Shown here: positions 39,287 through 59,950 of the stretch, piece by piece | Numbering within the stretch: the stretch's first letter is position 1 | Layout: every line of letters starts with the position of its first letter | Origin: Theropithecus gelada | Taxonomy: Eukaryota; Chordata; Mammalia; Primates; Cercopithecidae | NCBI RefSeq assembly: GCF_003255815.1 | Contig: NC_037669.1 | Span: 120,943,646-121,007,645, forward strand | Direction of reading: 5' to 3' | Length of the DNA: 64,000 nt | Notes under the pieces: model-generated | Told to the model about the DNA's origin: nothing | Databases searched by the model: none | Seen by the model: only the letters and a program-made list of their open reading frames with translations | Made by a program: the position numbers and the translations under genes

Positions 39287-39944
39287 ATGCCCTTGGGGAT
39301 TATTTGTTAGTCATTCTGGAGTGTTGGAATTTGTGCCCTACACTCAGTACAAAGAAAAGCCTTTTTACTTTCCTGCAATTGATCTAGTATCCCTCCAAAA
39401 TCCTACTCTCTGGGTAAGGGGTGAAGACTACATTTAGTCAAATCTGGTCAGTTCAAACTTATCCAACAATATAAAGAGACAATGTTTCGCAGGTAACGTA
39501 GTCTCTTCCAAGATGGAACCTGTCTCTTTTGGATTTTTAATTTATCTCCGTTTCTTCCCCAAGATGACACATGAGCTGACACATGTCCTGGTGATGGGAA
39601 AGTGGAGGATGGGGTATTGGAGAGTGTTGAGGGCCCACGGACTGCCCTTTGAGTCTCCTGATGCTGCCTCAGCCTGGGGGCTCTGGCTTCAGATGTAGAC
39701 ATCATCATGGTCTGCTTGCCAGGAGGTCCTCCTGGCTGACTAAGCATCATGTTGTCCCCTGCTGTGACAGGGACACAGTAGAGCTCTGGGGTCTGGTCCT
39801 GATGCCTGTTCATCCCCTGACTTGCATGGTCCTTGCTATAGCCTTGGGGACAGGTTATTTTTGCCCTGGCCTTGGTGACCCACCCTAGCAAGCTTCCCAG
39901 AAACAGCTTCTCCAGAATGACTAACAAATAATCCCTAAGGGCAT
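39287..39944. repeat. 35-bp inverted repeat flanking a 588-bp spacer
   Basis: The left arm 39287-39321 (ATGCCCTTGGGGATTATTTG...) and the reverse complement of 39910-39944 match at 34 of 35 positions. The homology stops abruptly at both ends. The spacer contains a 159-codon minus-strand frame (39927-39448) without recognised homology. It could be a non-autonomous DNA transposon or an inverted duplication; no family recognised. Confidence 0.75.
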
Positions 39945-42901
<2,957 letters not shown>

Positions 42902-42939
42902 TAAAGTTGTGATAAGTATATGTAACATAAAATTTACCA

Positions 42940-43239
42940 TCTTATTTTTTTTTTTTTGAGATGGAGTCTTGCTCTGTCGCCCAGGCTGGAATGCAGTGGC
43001 CGGATCTCAGCTCACTGCAAGCTCCGCCTCCCGGGTTTTTCGCCATTCTCCTGCCTCAGCCTCCCGAGTAGCTGGGACTACAGGCGCCCACCACTTCGCC
43101 CGGCTAGTTTTTTGTATTTTTAGTAGAGACGGGGTTTCACCGTATTAGCCAGGATGGTCTTCATCTCCTGACCTCGTGATCCGCCCATCTCGGCCTCCCA
43201 AAGTGCTGGGATTACAGGTTTGAGCCACTGCGCCCGGCC
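42940..43239 (-). mobile_element. AluYRa-type Alu (minus), Old World monkey lineage
   Basis: Shows 'gcagtggccggatctcagct', 'gggtttttcgccattctcct', 'cacttcgcccggctagtttt' and 'attacaggtttgagccactg', diagnostic of cercopithecid AluYRa as I know it. Target duplication ACCATCTTA / CCCATCTTA. Confidence 0.88.
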
Positions 43240-43846
43240 CATCTTAATCATTTTTAAGTGTGTAGTTCAGTAGTAAACACATTCACATTTTACGCAGCAG
43301 ATATCCAGAACTCTTTTTATCTTGCAAAACTGAAACTCTATGCTCATTGAACAACAACTCCCTTTTCCCTCTCCCCACCAGGCCCTGGCAACTGCCATTT
43401 TACTTTCTATAAGCTCTACAAATTTGACCACCGTAGGTACCCCCATATAAGTGAATCATACAATATCTGTCCTTTTGTACCTGGCTTGTTTCAGTTAGCA
43501 TAATGTCATCAAGGTTCATTCATGCAGTACCATGTGTCAGAATTCCTTTCCTTTTTAAGGCCAAATAAAATTCTATTGTGTGTACATACCACATTTTATC
43601 CATTCATTAATCCATGGGTGGACATTTGTGTTGCTTCTACGTCTTGACTACTGTGAATAATGCTGCTATGAACGTGAGACATGAGTGCGTAGATATCTCT
43701 TTGAGATCCTGCTTTTAATTCTTTAGGGTATATACTCAGGAGCAGAATTTCTGGATCATTTTTTAAAGTTTTAATTTTTTAAAATTCCATTTTTTCATTT
43801 TTGAGGAACTGCCATACTGTTTTCCACAGGAGTGGCATCATTTTAT

Positions 43847-44144
43847 TTTTTACTTTTATTTTTATTTTTTTGCAGGGATGTTGCTAACATTTATTTCTCT
43901 GGATTATCTTTTTTTTGTATATGTTTCTGTCACATATATTTTATAGATACATAAAAGGTAGCAATTACACATAGTAAGTAATAAGTAAATGTCTGTTGAA
44001 CCAGGATTGGGGGAAATACCCCAAAAGCCCTCCTGTTAGTCCCTTGTCAATTTTCCAGTTTTTTTTTTGTTTTGTTTTGTTTTTATACTTTAAGTTCTAG
44101 GGTACATGTGCACAATGTGCAGGTTTGTTACATAGGTATACTTG
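43847..44144 (-). mobile_element. Severely truncated L1PA with apparent 3' transduction
   Basis: Flanked by a 19-bp duplication AGGAGTGGCNTCATTTTAT (43828-43846 and 44145-44163, one mismatch). Minus-strand order: about 56 nt of L1PA 3' end (44140-44085), an A-rich tail (44084-44059), about 185 nt of non-L1 sequence (44058-43872) with AATAAA at 43895-43890, then a second A-rich tail (43871-43847). This is the layout of an L1 transcript that read through its own signal and used a downstream one. Confidence 0.8.
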
Positions 44145-44416
44145 AGGAGTGGCCTCATTTTATATTCCCGCCAGCAATGCACAAGTGTTCCAATTTCTCC
44201 ACATCCTCACCAACACTTGTTATTTTCTGTTGTTGTTTTTAATGATAGCTATTGTGTTGCGTATAAGGGGGTATCTTGTTGTGGTTTTGATTTACACTTC
44301 CCTAATGATTAGTGATGTGGGGCATCTTTTCACCTGCTCATTAGCCATTTGTATCTCTTCTTTGGAGAAACAGCTTTCAAGTCCTTTACCCATTTTAAGA
44401 TCAGGTTGCATTGTTG

Positions 44417-45767
44417 GCAAAACCTGAGTCCTGTCCTCTTGCTCTCCTCCTGGACAGCATGAGCTTCACCACTCGTTCCACCTTCTCCACCAAATATGGG
44501 TCCCTGGGCTCTGCCCAGCCACTCAGCTACGGCGCCCAACCGATCAGAACAGCTGCCAGTGTCTATGCAGGTGCAGAGGGCTCTGGTTCCCGGATCTCCG
44601 TGTCCTGCTCCACCAGCTGCTGGGACGGCTTGGGGTCTGGTGGCCTGGCCACAGGGATGGGTGGGGGTCTGGCAGGAATGGGGGGGCATCCAGAATGAGA
44701 AGAAGACCATGCAAAGCCTGAACTACTGCCTGGCCTTCCTCGTGGACAGGGTGAGGAGCGTGGAGACTAAGAATTGGAGGCTGGAGAACAAAATCTGGGA
44801 GTACCTGGAGAATAACGGACCCCAGGTCAGAGGCTGGGGACATTACTTTAAGACCATGTGGACCTGAGGGCTCAGATCTTTGCAAATACTGTGGACAATT
44901 CTTGCATCGTTCTGCAGATTGACAATGCTCATCTTCCTGCTGATGACCTTAGAGTCAGGTATTAGACAGAGCTGGCCATGTGCCAGTCTGTGGAAAGCAA
45001 CATCCATGGGCTCTGCAAGGTCACAGATGACACCAATGTCACTTGGCTGCGGCTGGAGACAGAGATTGAGGCTTTCAAGGAGGAGTTGCTCTTCATGAAG
45101 AAGAACATGAAGAGAAAGTAAAAAGCCTGCAAGCCCAGATTGCCAGCTCTGGGTTGACTGTGGAGGTAGATGCCCCCAAATCTCAGGACCTCAGCAAGAT
45201 CATGGCAGACAACCAGGCCCAATACGATGAGCTGTCTCAAAAGAACCGAGAGGAACTAGACAAGTACTGGTCCCAGCAGATTGAGAAGACCACCACAGTG
45301 GTCACTGCACAGTCCTCCAAGATCAGAGCTGCTGAGATGACGTTCACAGGGCTGAGATGTACAGTCCAGTCCTTGGAGATCGACCTGGACTCGATGAGAA
45401 ATCTGAAGGTCAGCTTGAAGAACAGCCTGAGGGAGGTGGAGGCCCGCTACACTATGCAGCTTGACAGGGTCCTGCTACACCTGGAAGTAGTCCTGCTGCA
45501 TCCCAGGCAGAGGGGCAGTATCAGGCCCAGGAATATGAGATCGCCACCTACCATGGCCTGTTGGATGACGGGGAGGACTTCAATCTTGGTGATGCCCTGG
45601 ACAACAGCAACTTCATGCAAACCATCCAAAAGATCACCACCTGCAAGATAGTGGACAGCAAAGTGGTGTCTGAGATCAATGACATGAAAGTTCTGAGACA
45701 TTAAGCCAGCAGAAGCAAGGTACCTTTTGGGAACTGGAGGCCAATAAAAAGTTCAGAGGTCAAAACC
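44417..45767 (+). pseudogene. KRT18 pseudogene: KRT18 processed pseudogene (type I keratin 18 retrocopy)
   Basis: Seen: a leader reading CCTGAGTCCTGTCC, ATG at 44459 (MSFTTRSTFSTKYGSLGSAQ), then the rod start (QNEKKTMQSLNYCLAFLVDR), a frame break and stop near 44865, recovery at 45154 (LTVEVDAPKSQDL, QYDELSQKNREELDKYWSQQ, SLEIDLDSMRNLKVSL), a further deletion/frameshift near 45465-45535, and the ancestral C terminus KVLRH with TAA at 45702-45704. The 3' UTR has AATAAA at about 45745 and an A-rich end near 45765. About 47 nt are missing compared with a 430-codon KRT18. It is intronless. It is inserted in an antisense L1, with an imperfect duplication of ATCAGGTTGC / ATCAAGTTGC at the two edges. 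KRT18 retrocopies are very common in primates; this one is not coding. Confidence 0.94.
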
Positions 45768-45897
45768 AAAAAATAAAATCAAGTTGCTTGCCTTTTTGTT
45801 GTTGTTGAATTGCAGAAGTTCTTTGTCTATTCTGGATACTAACCATTTATCAGATAAATGATTTGCAAATATTTTTTCTCATTCTATAGGCAGGATT

Positions 45898-46114
45898 GAA
45901 GCCTGGGTGAGAGAATGAGACCTTGGATATAAAAAAAAAAAATAACTGGACATGGTGGCACATGCCTGTGGTCTCAGCTACTCAGGAGGCTGAGGTGGAA
46001 GACTGCCTAGGCCTGGGAGGTCAAGGCTGCAGTGAGTCATGATGGCACCACTGCATTCCATCCTGGGCAACAGAACAATACCCTGTCTCACCAAAAAAAA
46101 AATAAATAAATAAA
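45898..46114 (+). mobile_element. Alu (plus), 5'-truncated, old
   Basis: Starts within the left monomer ('agcctgggtgagagaatgag'), then an A-rich linker, the right monomer and an AAATAAATAAAT tail. Confidence 0.9.
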
Positions 46115-46515
46115 GTTTGGTCTTCCTCAAGACCAGAAAGAGTCCAAGTTTATCTTCAAGAAACTGAAAGCTACTTGAAAGCATCAATCATTGAGCCTTT
46201 TTCTAAGCTGGTTGCTTATACCTTTGAGAGATGACTTAGGATCAATAGTACTAAAGTTGGCAAAATAGAATTTCAGTTAGCTACAAAATATCCTGCATCA
46301 GTCATCAGTGCTAAATTTATTGCTCTGTCCATGCATAAAATGGTTCAATGCCTGAGGAGCTCCTTTAAGATCAAGGAGATATGTGTTGTCATCTTTAACC
46401 ATGAAGACATTTCCAGTGCCCTTCATTCCTTTGAGTAGATCCAGATTTCTATGTGGTTGTAGGAATTTCATTTTCTTTTGGTTGTAGGAATTTCTTGAAT
46501 ATTTCATGTAACACA
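46115..46515. other. Unassigned stretch with a 72-codon minus-strand frame
   Basis: The minus frame 46516-46298 contains KGTGNVFMVKDDNTYLLDLK and GAPQALNHFMHGQ, which reads protein-like, but I do not recognise it. Flanking codons are broken by stops. It may be a decayed retrocopy or chance. Confidence 0.3.
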
Positions 46516-47755
<1,240 letters not shown>

Positions 47756-47821
47756 TCACCCTTACTTGCTCTGGTGATATGAAGAAAGCATTCAAACTAT
47801 AGGCGTCTGTATATAAGGTGG

Positions 47822-48062
47822 AGCTGGGAAGGGTAATGGTTAAAAGCATGGGCTCTGGAGCCAGGCTAGATGGCTCACATCCTGGTTCTTTTACTTACTA
47901 GCTCTGCAATCTTAGCCTCTTTCTGCTTAGGTACTCATCTCTAATATGAAGATGGTATTAGTACCTGCCTCTTAAAATTATGGCAAGGATCTCAGTTTAT
48001 ACCTATAAAGAACTTTGAATTGTGACTGATGCATGGTAGACACTCAATAATCATTAGCTATT
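47822..48062 (+). repeat. MIR fossil
   Basis: 'gcatgggctctggagccagg', 'cttactagctctgcaatctt' and 'tggtagacactcaataatca' follow MIR from core to end. Confidence 0.85.
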
Positions 48063-48649
48063 ATCACTGCATTTTACAACTGCCTTAGCAGGAAGCCCAG
48101 ATTAACTGAACTAGACTCTCCAGAGAAGGGGTCTGCGATCTGTATTTTTAACAAGTATTCTAGCTAATTCTTATATTCACGCAACTTTAGAAATGCTGAC
48201 CCAAATAATATTGCTAAAGATTGAATCAAACAAATTAAGGAGCTCTCCCTCTCTGTAGAAGTCTTTTCTCACCTGCACCGCAAGAAAAGAAAAATCATCC
48301 GAGTTTTCACTGTATGCAGTAGTTGTGCCACAGCCTTTGAGACATACATGAAATCACTGTTGCAAATACTTTCCTTTCTTTGAAAGCAACAAAGTAAGTA
48401 ACAAATTATCAACAAACACTAAGTTCAATAGGTAAGATAGAAAATCATGTGTTCACAAAGAACTTTCCTTAATCATCACCCCCAGAAAACACCTGTTCTA
48501 TGAATCCCAAATAATAAAAGGAAGGATAGACAGCATTACTTCTAGAATCCTCTCCCCACCCTTCCCCACAGCCCTCAGCAGCCTCCCAGTAAGTCTGGAG
48601 ATATATATACAGTTGACATTCCTTGTTACCAACACTTAATCAGTAATCA

Positions 48650-48865
48650 AATTGTTATGACACACCAAACATTTCACATGCACCAGATAATATATATTAT
48701 CTTTATAATAATCCTCTGAGGTAGCCACTATCATTTGCTTCATTCTAGAAATGGAAACTGAAGCTCAAGAGGTCAAGATCCTAGTAGAGGCACAGCCAGA
48801 ACTTGAACCCAGGCCTATTTGTCTTGAAATTTAGGTGTGTAACCACTATTCTATTCTACCACTTC
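48650..48865 (+). repeat. MIR-family fossil
   Basis: 'taataatcctctgaggtagc' and 'gaacttgaacccaggcctat' match the MIR class. Confidence 0.7.
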
Positions 48866-48984
48866 CAATGGTATAGTCCTCAGTCAACCACACTCATTTT
48901 ACCCCACAAGGTAAGCAGTTTGCTTGGGTTTCTAAGACAGTGCATAGCTTGGCCTTTATTAAAACTTTTCAAATAATAAGTTTC

Positions 48985-49290
48985 AACTAATTGGTATTCC
49001 AGTCTCTTCTAAATCTGGTCCGAATACCTCATCCCAACGTTTCCACTCCTTGTTACTGTGAACTCTGTTGCCCTATTCTGCACACAGACCTTGCACATTC
49101 TTGACTCTGGGCCCTGCTTCCTCTCAGTTTCTCTGGAAAGCTTCCCTCTTTCTCACCCAAGTTCCACCCTTCCTTCATGCCTTAGCTCCAATTCTACTCA
49201 CTAGGAAAGCTTCTCTGAGTATCTCAGTAATTCCTCTTATCACTTTATTATACTTACAGCTTCAATCTACAAGATGCACCCTTTAATGAA
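48985..49290 (+). repeat. L2 fossil
   Basis: 'gaactctgttgccctattct', 'tccttcatgccttagctcca' and 'cctcttatcactttattata' resemble the L2 3' third. Confidence 0.5.
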
Positions 49291-49699
49291 ATATTATTTT
49301 GTACTGATCTTTTATTGTTGTCACATGTTATTCTTAATTTCCCAATTAGAATGTATTGGAAATGTGGCAACATAGAATGTAAGGAAAAGGTTCGTGTCTT
49401 ATACCGCTGGAATATCCTCCCCATAAAAATGCATACATCCAAAAGTACTTATTGGTGTTGGTCTGTGCTGGGCATTAGGGATAAGCCTGTAAAAGTCTTT
49501 GCAAAGGAAGAAGACACAAGGTTATTTTTGCTTCCTTCAATGATAAGGCACATAATAGGTATTACAAATAATTAATTAGATTAAATTTGGGGATATAGTA
49601 TATAAAAAGAACCACAGAATTTCAGAACTAGAAGAGATCTCAGACCAGGGATTTTCACTAGGGATGAGGTGCCTCCTCGGGTATTTTAGAAACCTAGGG

Positions 49700-50021
<322 letters not shown>

Positions 50022-50537
50022 CTATTTGGGGAATGTTATGGGATTTGATGTTTGATGGGTGGTCCTGGGATAAAGTATGCCTTGTAGTGTGTGGACTGCC
50101 CTGCTCAACGAAGAATTGTATTGCCTCACACAAAATTTTAAGACGATTTTCTGAGAATTCATGGAGATAAATTAGAATTAGCAGAGCTTAGAACGGAACT
50201 CCACTTTACATGAAACACAGAGCTTTCTCTTGTGTGATTTTATATACATTGAATTTTCCAGTTATTCAATTCTGATATAAGTTCAGGGGAAATAGTTTTT
50301 TTCTGTTCCAAACTTTATTAACAGTTACTCGTTGCAAAAACATCACATCAGGAAGAGCAATGCCATTTATGCTATTTGAGTCACCATATAAACACACCAC
50401 ATCATTCTGTGTTCCTAGACATTCTATGACTGGCTCTCTCTCTATCTAAAACCTCACAGTATACTACTGTGAACAATATAATAACTTAATTCTGATTTCA
50501 AAATGTTAAATATTTTAAAAGTCAAAAATACTCATTT

Positions 50538-50838
<301 letters not shown>

Positions 50839-51108
50839 AACACACACATATATATATGTTCCATTGAATATAAATTAAAATATATTGTTATATTAAATAT
50901 AATGTAGATATATTGAAATGTAATAAAATAGTAAAGTAATATACATAAATTAAATCAAACATTATAAATATAAGCAGGCACAAGTGGCTGGCTTTTCTAT
51001 GTCTTTCAGTGTAGTTGTGCTGGAATATTTGCATATTAAAATGCATGACTTTTTAAAGATTACTTTCATTGGTTTTCTCCTTCATATTACAGTTAAGGTA
51101 TTATATTG

Positions 51109-51391
<283 letters not shown>

Positions 51392-51419
51392 TATATTGAT
51401 CTTTTAAAGACTTTTTAAA

Positions 51420-51715
51420 AAAGTAGTTTTAGATCCAAAGCAACATTGAAAAAAGGGTACAGAGATTTCCTTCCCATATGCCCCCAGGTCCCCTACATAC
51501 ATAGCCTCTCTCATTATCATCACCGCCCCCTCACCACACACACGAGTAGTATGTTTGTCACAACTGATGAACCTAAATTGTCACATTGTAATCACCCAAA
51601 GTCTATAGTTTGCATTAGGTGTACGTTCTGTGGATTTAGACAAATGTATAATGACACGCATCCATCATTATAGTATCATACAGGACATTTTTGCTGCCCT
51701 AAATGTACTCTGATT
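51420..51715 (-). mobile_element. Old L1 (L1M-type) fragment
   Basis: 'caactgatgaacctaaattg' and 'catcattatagtatcataca': same L1 part as at 33875-34170. Confidence 0.65.
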
Positions 51716-51909
51716 TTTTGGAGGTGTGCAGGCAAGTTATATTTTCTATGAATTGTTCTTCGGGATGTTAAGGAGATGCTGCCAAACGTTTGTTATTAGA
51801 ATAGGGCACTGGGTCCCACTTTGGTAAGAACCACTGCAGGAGGATCAAGCCTGACCTGAAGTCATCAGTGTATGCTTACCTCTGCTACAACCCTTGTTTC
51901 ACTGCAGTG

Positions 51910-53219
<1,310 letters not shown>

Positions 53220-53302
53220 TCAACTGATTTTTGGGGTGAATTATGAATTCTTATAGGTATAACAGAAAAAGAAGTAACTTTTCTCTTCTGATCCTAGGAT
53301 TA

Positions 53303-53609
<307 letters not shown>

Positions 53610-54006
53610 AATTCAGTAACTCTTACCACTAGTTTTTCCTATTTTCTATTCTCCTGCTGTTGCCTTTCTAAAGATGTGCTAAGAAAAACAAAAGTGAGGT
53701 CTTATCTTTTCCGTATATAAACGCAAAAAAATGGTATTTCTGACTCTACGCCTGCCTCAGAAACCATGGCAACAGTCTTTCTACCAGGAAGCTGCAGCTG
53801 GAGTTTCACCCTTTCTAGACACTGAGGAAAAGGCTGCCCATATCAAGGCCCTCAAACAGAGAAACTCCTCTGATTCGAATCCTTCTCACCACACCTCCTG
53901 AGACAACATTCTCATTTTGTGGATGTTTTATTTTTGTGAAACTGACAAGCTAACCATATTATATTGGATGTGGAGAGAGGGTGAATATGAAATGTGATAT
54001 AGTGAC

Positions 54007-54854
<848 letters not shown>

Positions 54855-54856
54855 GA

Positions 54857-55084
<228 letters not shown>

Positions 55085-55394
55085 TAGCTAAGGAATTGTC
55101 ATTCCATCACTGTCATCATTCTAGCTCTAATACTGGAAGCACTGTGATTAAGGATGCAGCCGTTGTGGCTGGAAGTCAACTTTACATATCTGAAAGGGTA
55201 AGGCTTTTTCTTTGTATGCTTGCTCTGGGCCAGACTCCAAACAGCAGGGATGATGGTTATGTGAAGTTGTTTTTCACAGTCGGGGCTTGTGGACACCTGG
55301 TTTGCACATAAGTGACCCCCTCAAATTCTTGGAAAAATGGGGTAGTAAATTTTGGGAAATTACAAACTCTTGGAGCGTCAAGATGAAGAATTTT

Positions 55395-55684
55395 GGCTGG
55401 GCGAGGTGACTCACACCTGTAATCCCAGCACTTTGGGAGGCTGAGGTGGGTGGATCACCTGAGGTCAGGAATTTGAGACCAGCCTGGTCAAAATGGTGAA
55501 ACCCAGTCTCTACTAAAAATACAAAAATTAGCCAGGCGTGGTGGCACACGCCTGTAATCTCAACTATTTGGGAGGCTGAGGTAGGAGTCACTTATACCCA
55601 GGAGGCAGAGGTTGCAGTGAACTGAGATCGCGCCAGGCTGGGCGACAAGAGCAAGACATAGTTGCAAAAAAAAAAAAAAAAAAA
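55395..55684 (+). mobile_element. Alu (plus), full length with small deletion
   Basis: 'ggctgggcgaggtgactcac' to an A20 tail. Flanks AAGAATTTTG / AAGAATTTCA. Confidence 0.94.
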
Positions 55685-56258
55685 GAATTTCAGACAAAAA
55701 TGTGATGAAGGCTACCCCCAATTTAGGGAGACTGGGGTACCTTGAAGCAGAGACATAACATGTCTTGAAAAATAAAAGAAAAATTAGTTTCGTCCTGGAA
55801 GAAGAGCTCCAGGGCAAGAAGGAAGAAATATTCTATTCCCTGACCATATTTTTCAAGATCCCATATCCCAGCTTCCTCAAAAGAGCAAGCTATCTTTTGA
55901 AAGGGGCCCAAGGAATATAATAGCCAGTGTAAGGTTGGGCCACTGATGTTTGCTGGCAAAGAAAAACCTCTTCTTTGGGTTTAAGGACTATGCAGTGAAA
56001 AGAAGAGAGCTCAGAACACTACTATAATGACAGGAAAGTAACAGCCACAAACCAGGCCACCAAGAGCCACAAAGGCAACATTAACCACAGCAGTGTTGAG
56101 AAAGCTTCAGGAGCAAGAGTGGGAGGGTGATCTTGGTGCCAACAGGCAAAGAAAGCGAACTTGGGGCCTTCCCAGTGCCTTCCTTGGAAGACAGGCGGTT
56201 CAAACAAATGCAATTGTCCCCAAGGATAGGGAGGTCTTGGGAAGGAAGGGCCACCCAG

Positions 56259-56682
56259 TGTTAGGGGTTGAATTGTACCTCCTTTCCCCATTCACATGGG
56301 GAAGTCCTAAGACCCAACACCTCAGAATGTGGCCTTATTTGGAGATGGAGTGTTCATAGAAGTAACTGAGTTAAGACGAGTTTATTAGAGTGAGCACTAA
56401 TATGACTGATGTCCTTATAAAAAGGAGACAGTTGGAGGCAGATGTGCACACAGGGAGAGCACTTGTGAAGATGAAGACAGAAAGATCAGGGTGATGCACC
56501 TACATGTGGAACATGAAAGATGGCCAGCAACCATGACAACATTTCCACCACAGCCATAGGAAGGAACCAACCCCAACACAACCTTGATCTCACACTTCTA
56601 GCCCCAGAATGTGAGATAACAGACTTCTGTTGTTTAAGCCATTCTACTTTATGGTTATGGCAGCCCCAGAAAATGAATACAC
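56259..56682 (+). mobile_element. MLT1 LTR (MaLR)
   Basis: Starts TGTTAGGGGTTGAATTGTAC, has 'cacctcagaatgtggcctta', 'gatgtccttataaaaaggag' and 'cagacttctgttgtttaagc', and ends 'cagaaaatgaatacac'. Near full length. Confidence 0.9.
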
Positions 56683-56794
56683 CTGGAAAAGCCCTCAGAG
56701 CTCGAGGTATTAGAATGTTTTAGTTGCAATGTCAGGGGACCAAAGCGATGGTGGCCGTCATGATCCCAATGAGATTATGCCCTTTAAATTGTGA

Positions 56795-57193
<399 letters not shown>

Positions 57194-57249
57194 TCATTCA
57201 GTGGACACTTAAAGACAACTACTACGTGCCCAGCAACTTTTAAGATTTA

Positions 57250-57923
<674 letters not shown>

Positions 57924-58686
57924 TCAGTCACCTCCTTTTGTATATATATTTCAACGAAAAGATTCATTGAACCTGATCTCCGGTATTGCTGCCCTGGCCC
58001 ATCCTCCAGATGTAAGGTGGGGTCCAGAGGAGGATGTGCCTTAGCAAATGTCAGGAAACTGGGCACACAAGGTTTCATTTCTTTCAACACTTTATGGCTC
58101 CTGCATGAAATATTTAATTGAGAGTACTAAATGTTATAGAATTTCCCTTTCAACACTGGAAATCCTGCATAAGACAATCATGAAGGTCATTAAGGCTGCC
58201 TTTCCCTTTTTCTTGACTTTTCCTCAGAGGCGAGACTGCAGCAGTGATTCATGGGTCCCTTCAAACTGGTTTTGTTACTGGATTCCACTACAGCATTTGG
58301 AATTCTTGATTCTGAGAAGGATTTTCTCTAGTGTGTGCTTTAGAAATACAGAGGAGGATGGCTGTTGGACATAAGCCTTTAGAAAAATCTATGAAAAATT
58401 CCAGATGTATACAAAGGGAGACAGAATGGAACAATAACCCTGAATATACAAATTATGGAGCTACAACCATCAGAAAATTGTGCCCACTCTTGTTTCACCT
58501 ATACCTTCTAAGACTACAGAAGGTACACCTTTCACCTTCCCCACACTGAAGTATACAGAAACCAGTGCCAGCTATGGTAATTATTTCTTCCACAAATACT
58601 TTAGTGTTTCTAAAAGAGAAAGCCATAAAAAAATTACCATAAAATTATAACCTAAAACTTTTAACAATGTTTAATATTACTTGTTA

Positions 58687-58956
58687 TCTGTAATCCCAGT
58701 ACTTTGGGAGGCGAGGCAGGTGGATCACCTGAGATCAGGAGTTCAAGACCCAGCCTGGCCTACGTGGTGAAACTCCATCTCCACTAAAAATACAAAAATC
58801 AGCTGGATGTGGTGGCACACGCCTGTAATCCCAGCCACTCAGGGGGCTGAGGCATGAGAATTGCTTGAACCCGGGAGACAGAGGTTGCAGTGAGCCGAGA
58901 CTGCGCCACTTCACTTCAGCCTGGGGGACAGAGACTTGGTCTCAAAAAATAATAAT
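58687..58956 (+). mobile_element. Alu (plus), 5'-truncated
   Basis: Begins 'ctgtaatcccagtactttgg' and ends 'gacttggtctcaaaaaataa'. Confidence 0.94.
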
Positions 58957-58964
58957 TACCTGTT

Positions 58965-59490
58965 TTCCAGTGTTCAAACTTCCCCGATTGCCTTATAATT
59001 TTTCAAAAATTTGGTTTGAATGAGAATCCAAAAAAGGTCCACAAGTTGTGTTTGGCTTATGTGTCCTGAGTTTCTTTTAAGCTACAGGTTTTCTTCCCGC
59101 TGCTTTTGTCTTGAAGTATATTTGCTTAATAAACAGGTTATCTTTCCAGTTGAGTCTGCCACAGTCTGGTTTGGCTTATCCTACTCCATGGTGTTCCACA
59201 GGCCTCTGTATTTCCTAAAACTTGCTTATTAGATTTAGATGCTTGATCTGATTCAGGTTTGAGTTTTTGGCAGAATAGTCTCACAGGTAGTGTTGGATCT
59301 TCCATCAGGATGCACGTCATCTTCGGTTATTTCTCTTCCTGTGATGTTAGTGGCTACTGAAAGTCATACCTGTATCTTATTTGAGATTTGCCAAATGATG
59401 ATATTCTATTATTCTTTGTGTATGTCTGTGTGTGGAGAGGGGGTAAGGGAGGGGGAATGAAATTTCCCTCATTAAATATTTGGTAACCTA
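58965..59490. mobile_element. Old L1 (L1M-type) fragment
   Basis: 'ccagtgttcaaacttccccg', 'gcttgatctgattcaggttt' and 'ttcctgtgatgttagtggct': same old L1 3' region as at 5105-6900. Confidence 0.6.
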
Positions 59491-59769
59491 GGGTACATCT
59501 CACACAAGAAAGGTTCAATGTTTGATTCTTTTCAGAATAATTAATTGGTTTGTTAACATCCTTTAAAGATGACCAAGGTGTTTATTTTAAAAGCACTATG
59601 AATGTATCAATTTTAAATTTATTTAGTATGTTTCAATCCATTGTATTAATGTTCAAATTATCCTATCTTTGGCTACCTGGAGCTGTTTCAAGTTGGTTCT
59701 TGTGTCTCAGAAATAAGCTTTTTAATTGCTTCTGGGAAAAAGGGCATAGAAACCTTTTCTAGAACTTTT

Positions 59770-59950
59770 GCTCATAGAACAGTGGTATCCATACTTTTTT
59801 GATTGGGAATTCTCTTCAGAAAGTATTTTTATACATGAATTCCTTTATGTATTTATAAACTTTATGTATTTATGCACATGAACTGTGATTACATATGCTA
59901 TGTATGTGATAAAACATCCCCAAATAGAAATTTTAAACGATGAAATAAAC
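59770..59950 (+). mobile_element. hAT-Charlie-like fragment
   Basis: 'cagtggtatccatacttttt' and the following sequence resemble the end of a CAGTGGTTCTC-type hAT element, strongly diverged. Confidence 0.45.

Noticed and set aside
39448..39927. 159-codon minus-strand open frame inside the inverted repeat
   Set aside because: No recognised domain, low-complexity composition and no codon signal I can support. Kept only as a remark on the inverted-repeat unit.
44330..44885. Antisense open frames of 126 and 113 codons
   Set aside because: Shadows of the KRT18 retrocopy on the opposite strand.
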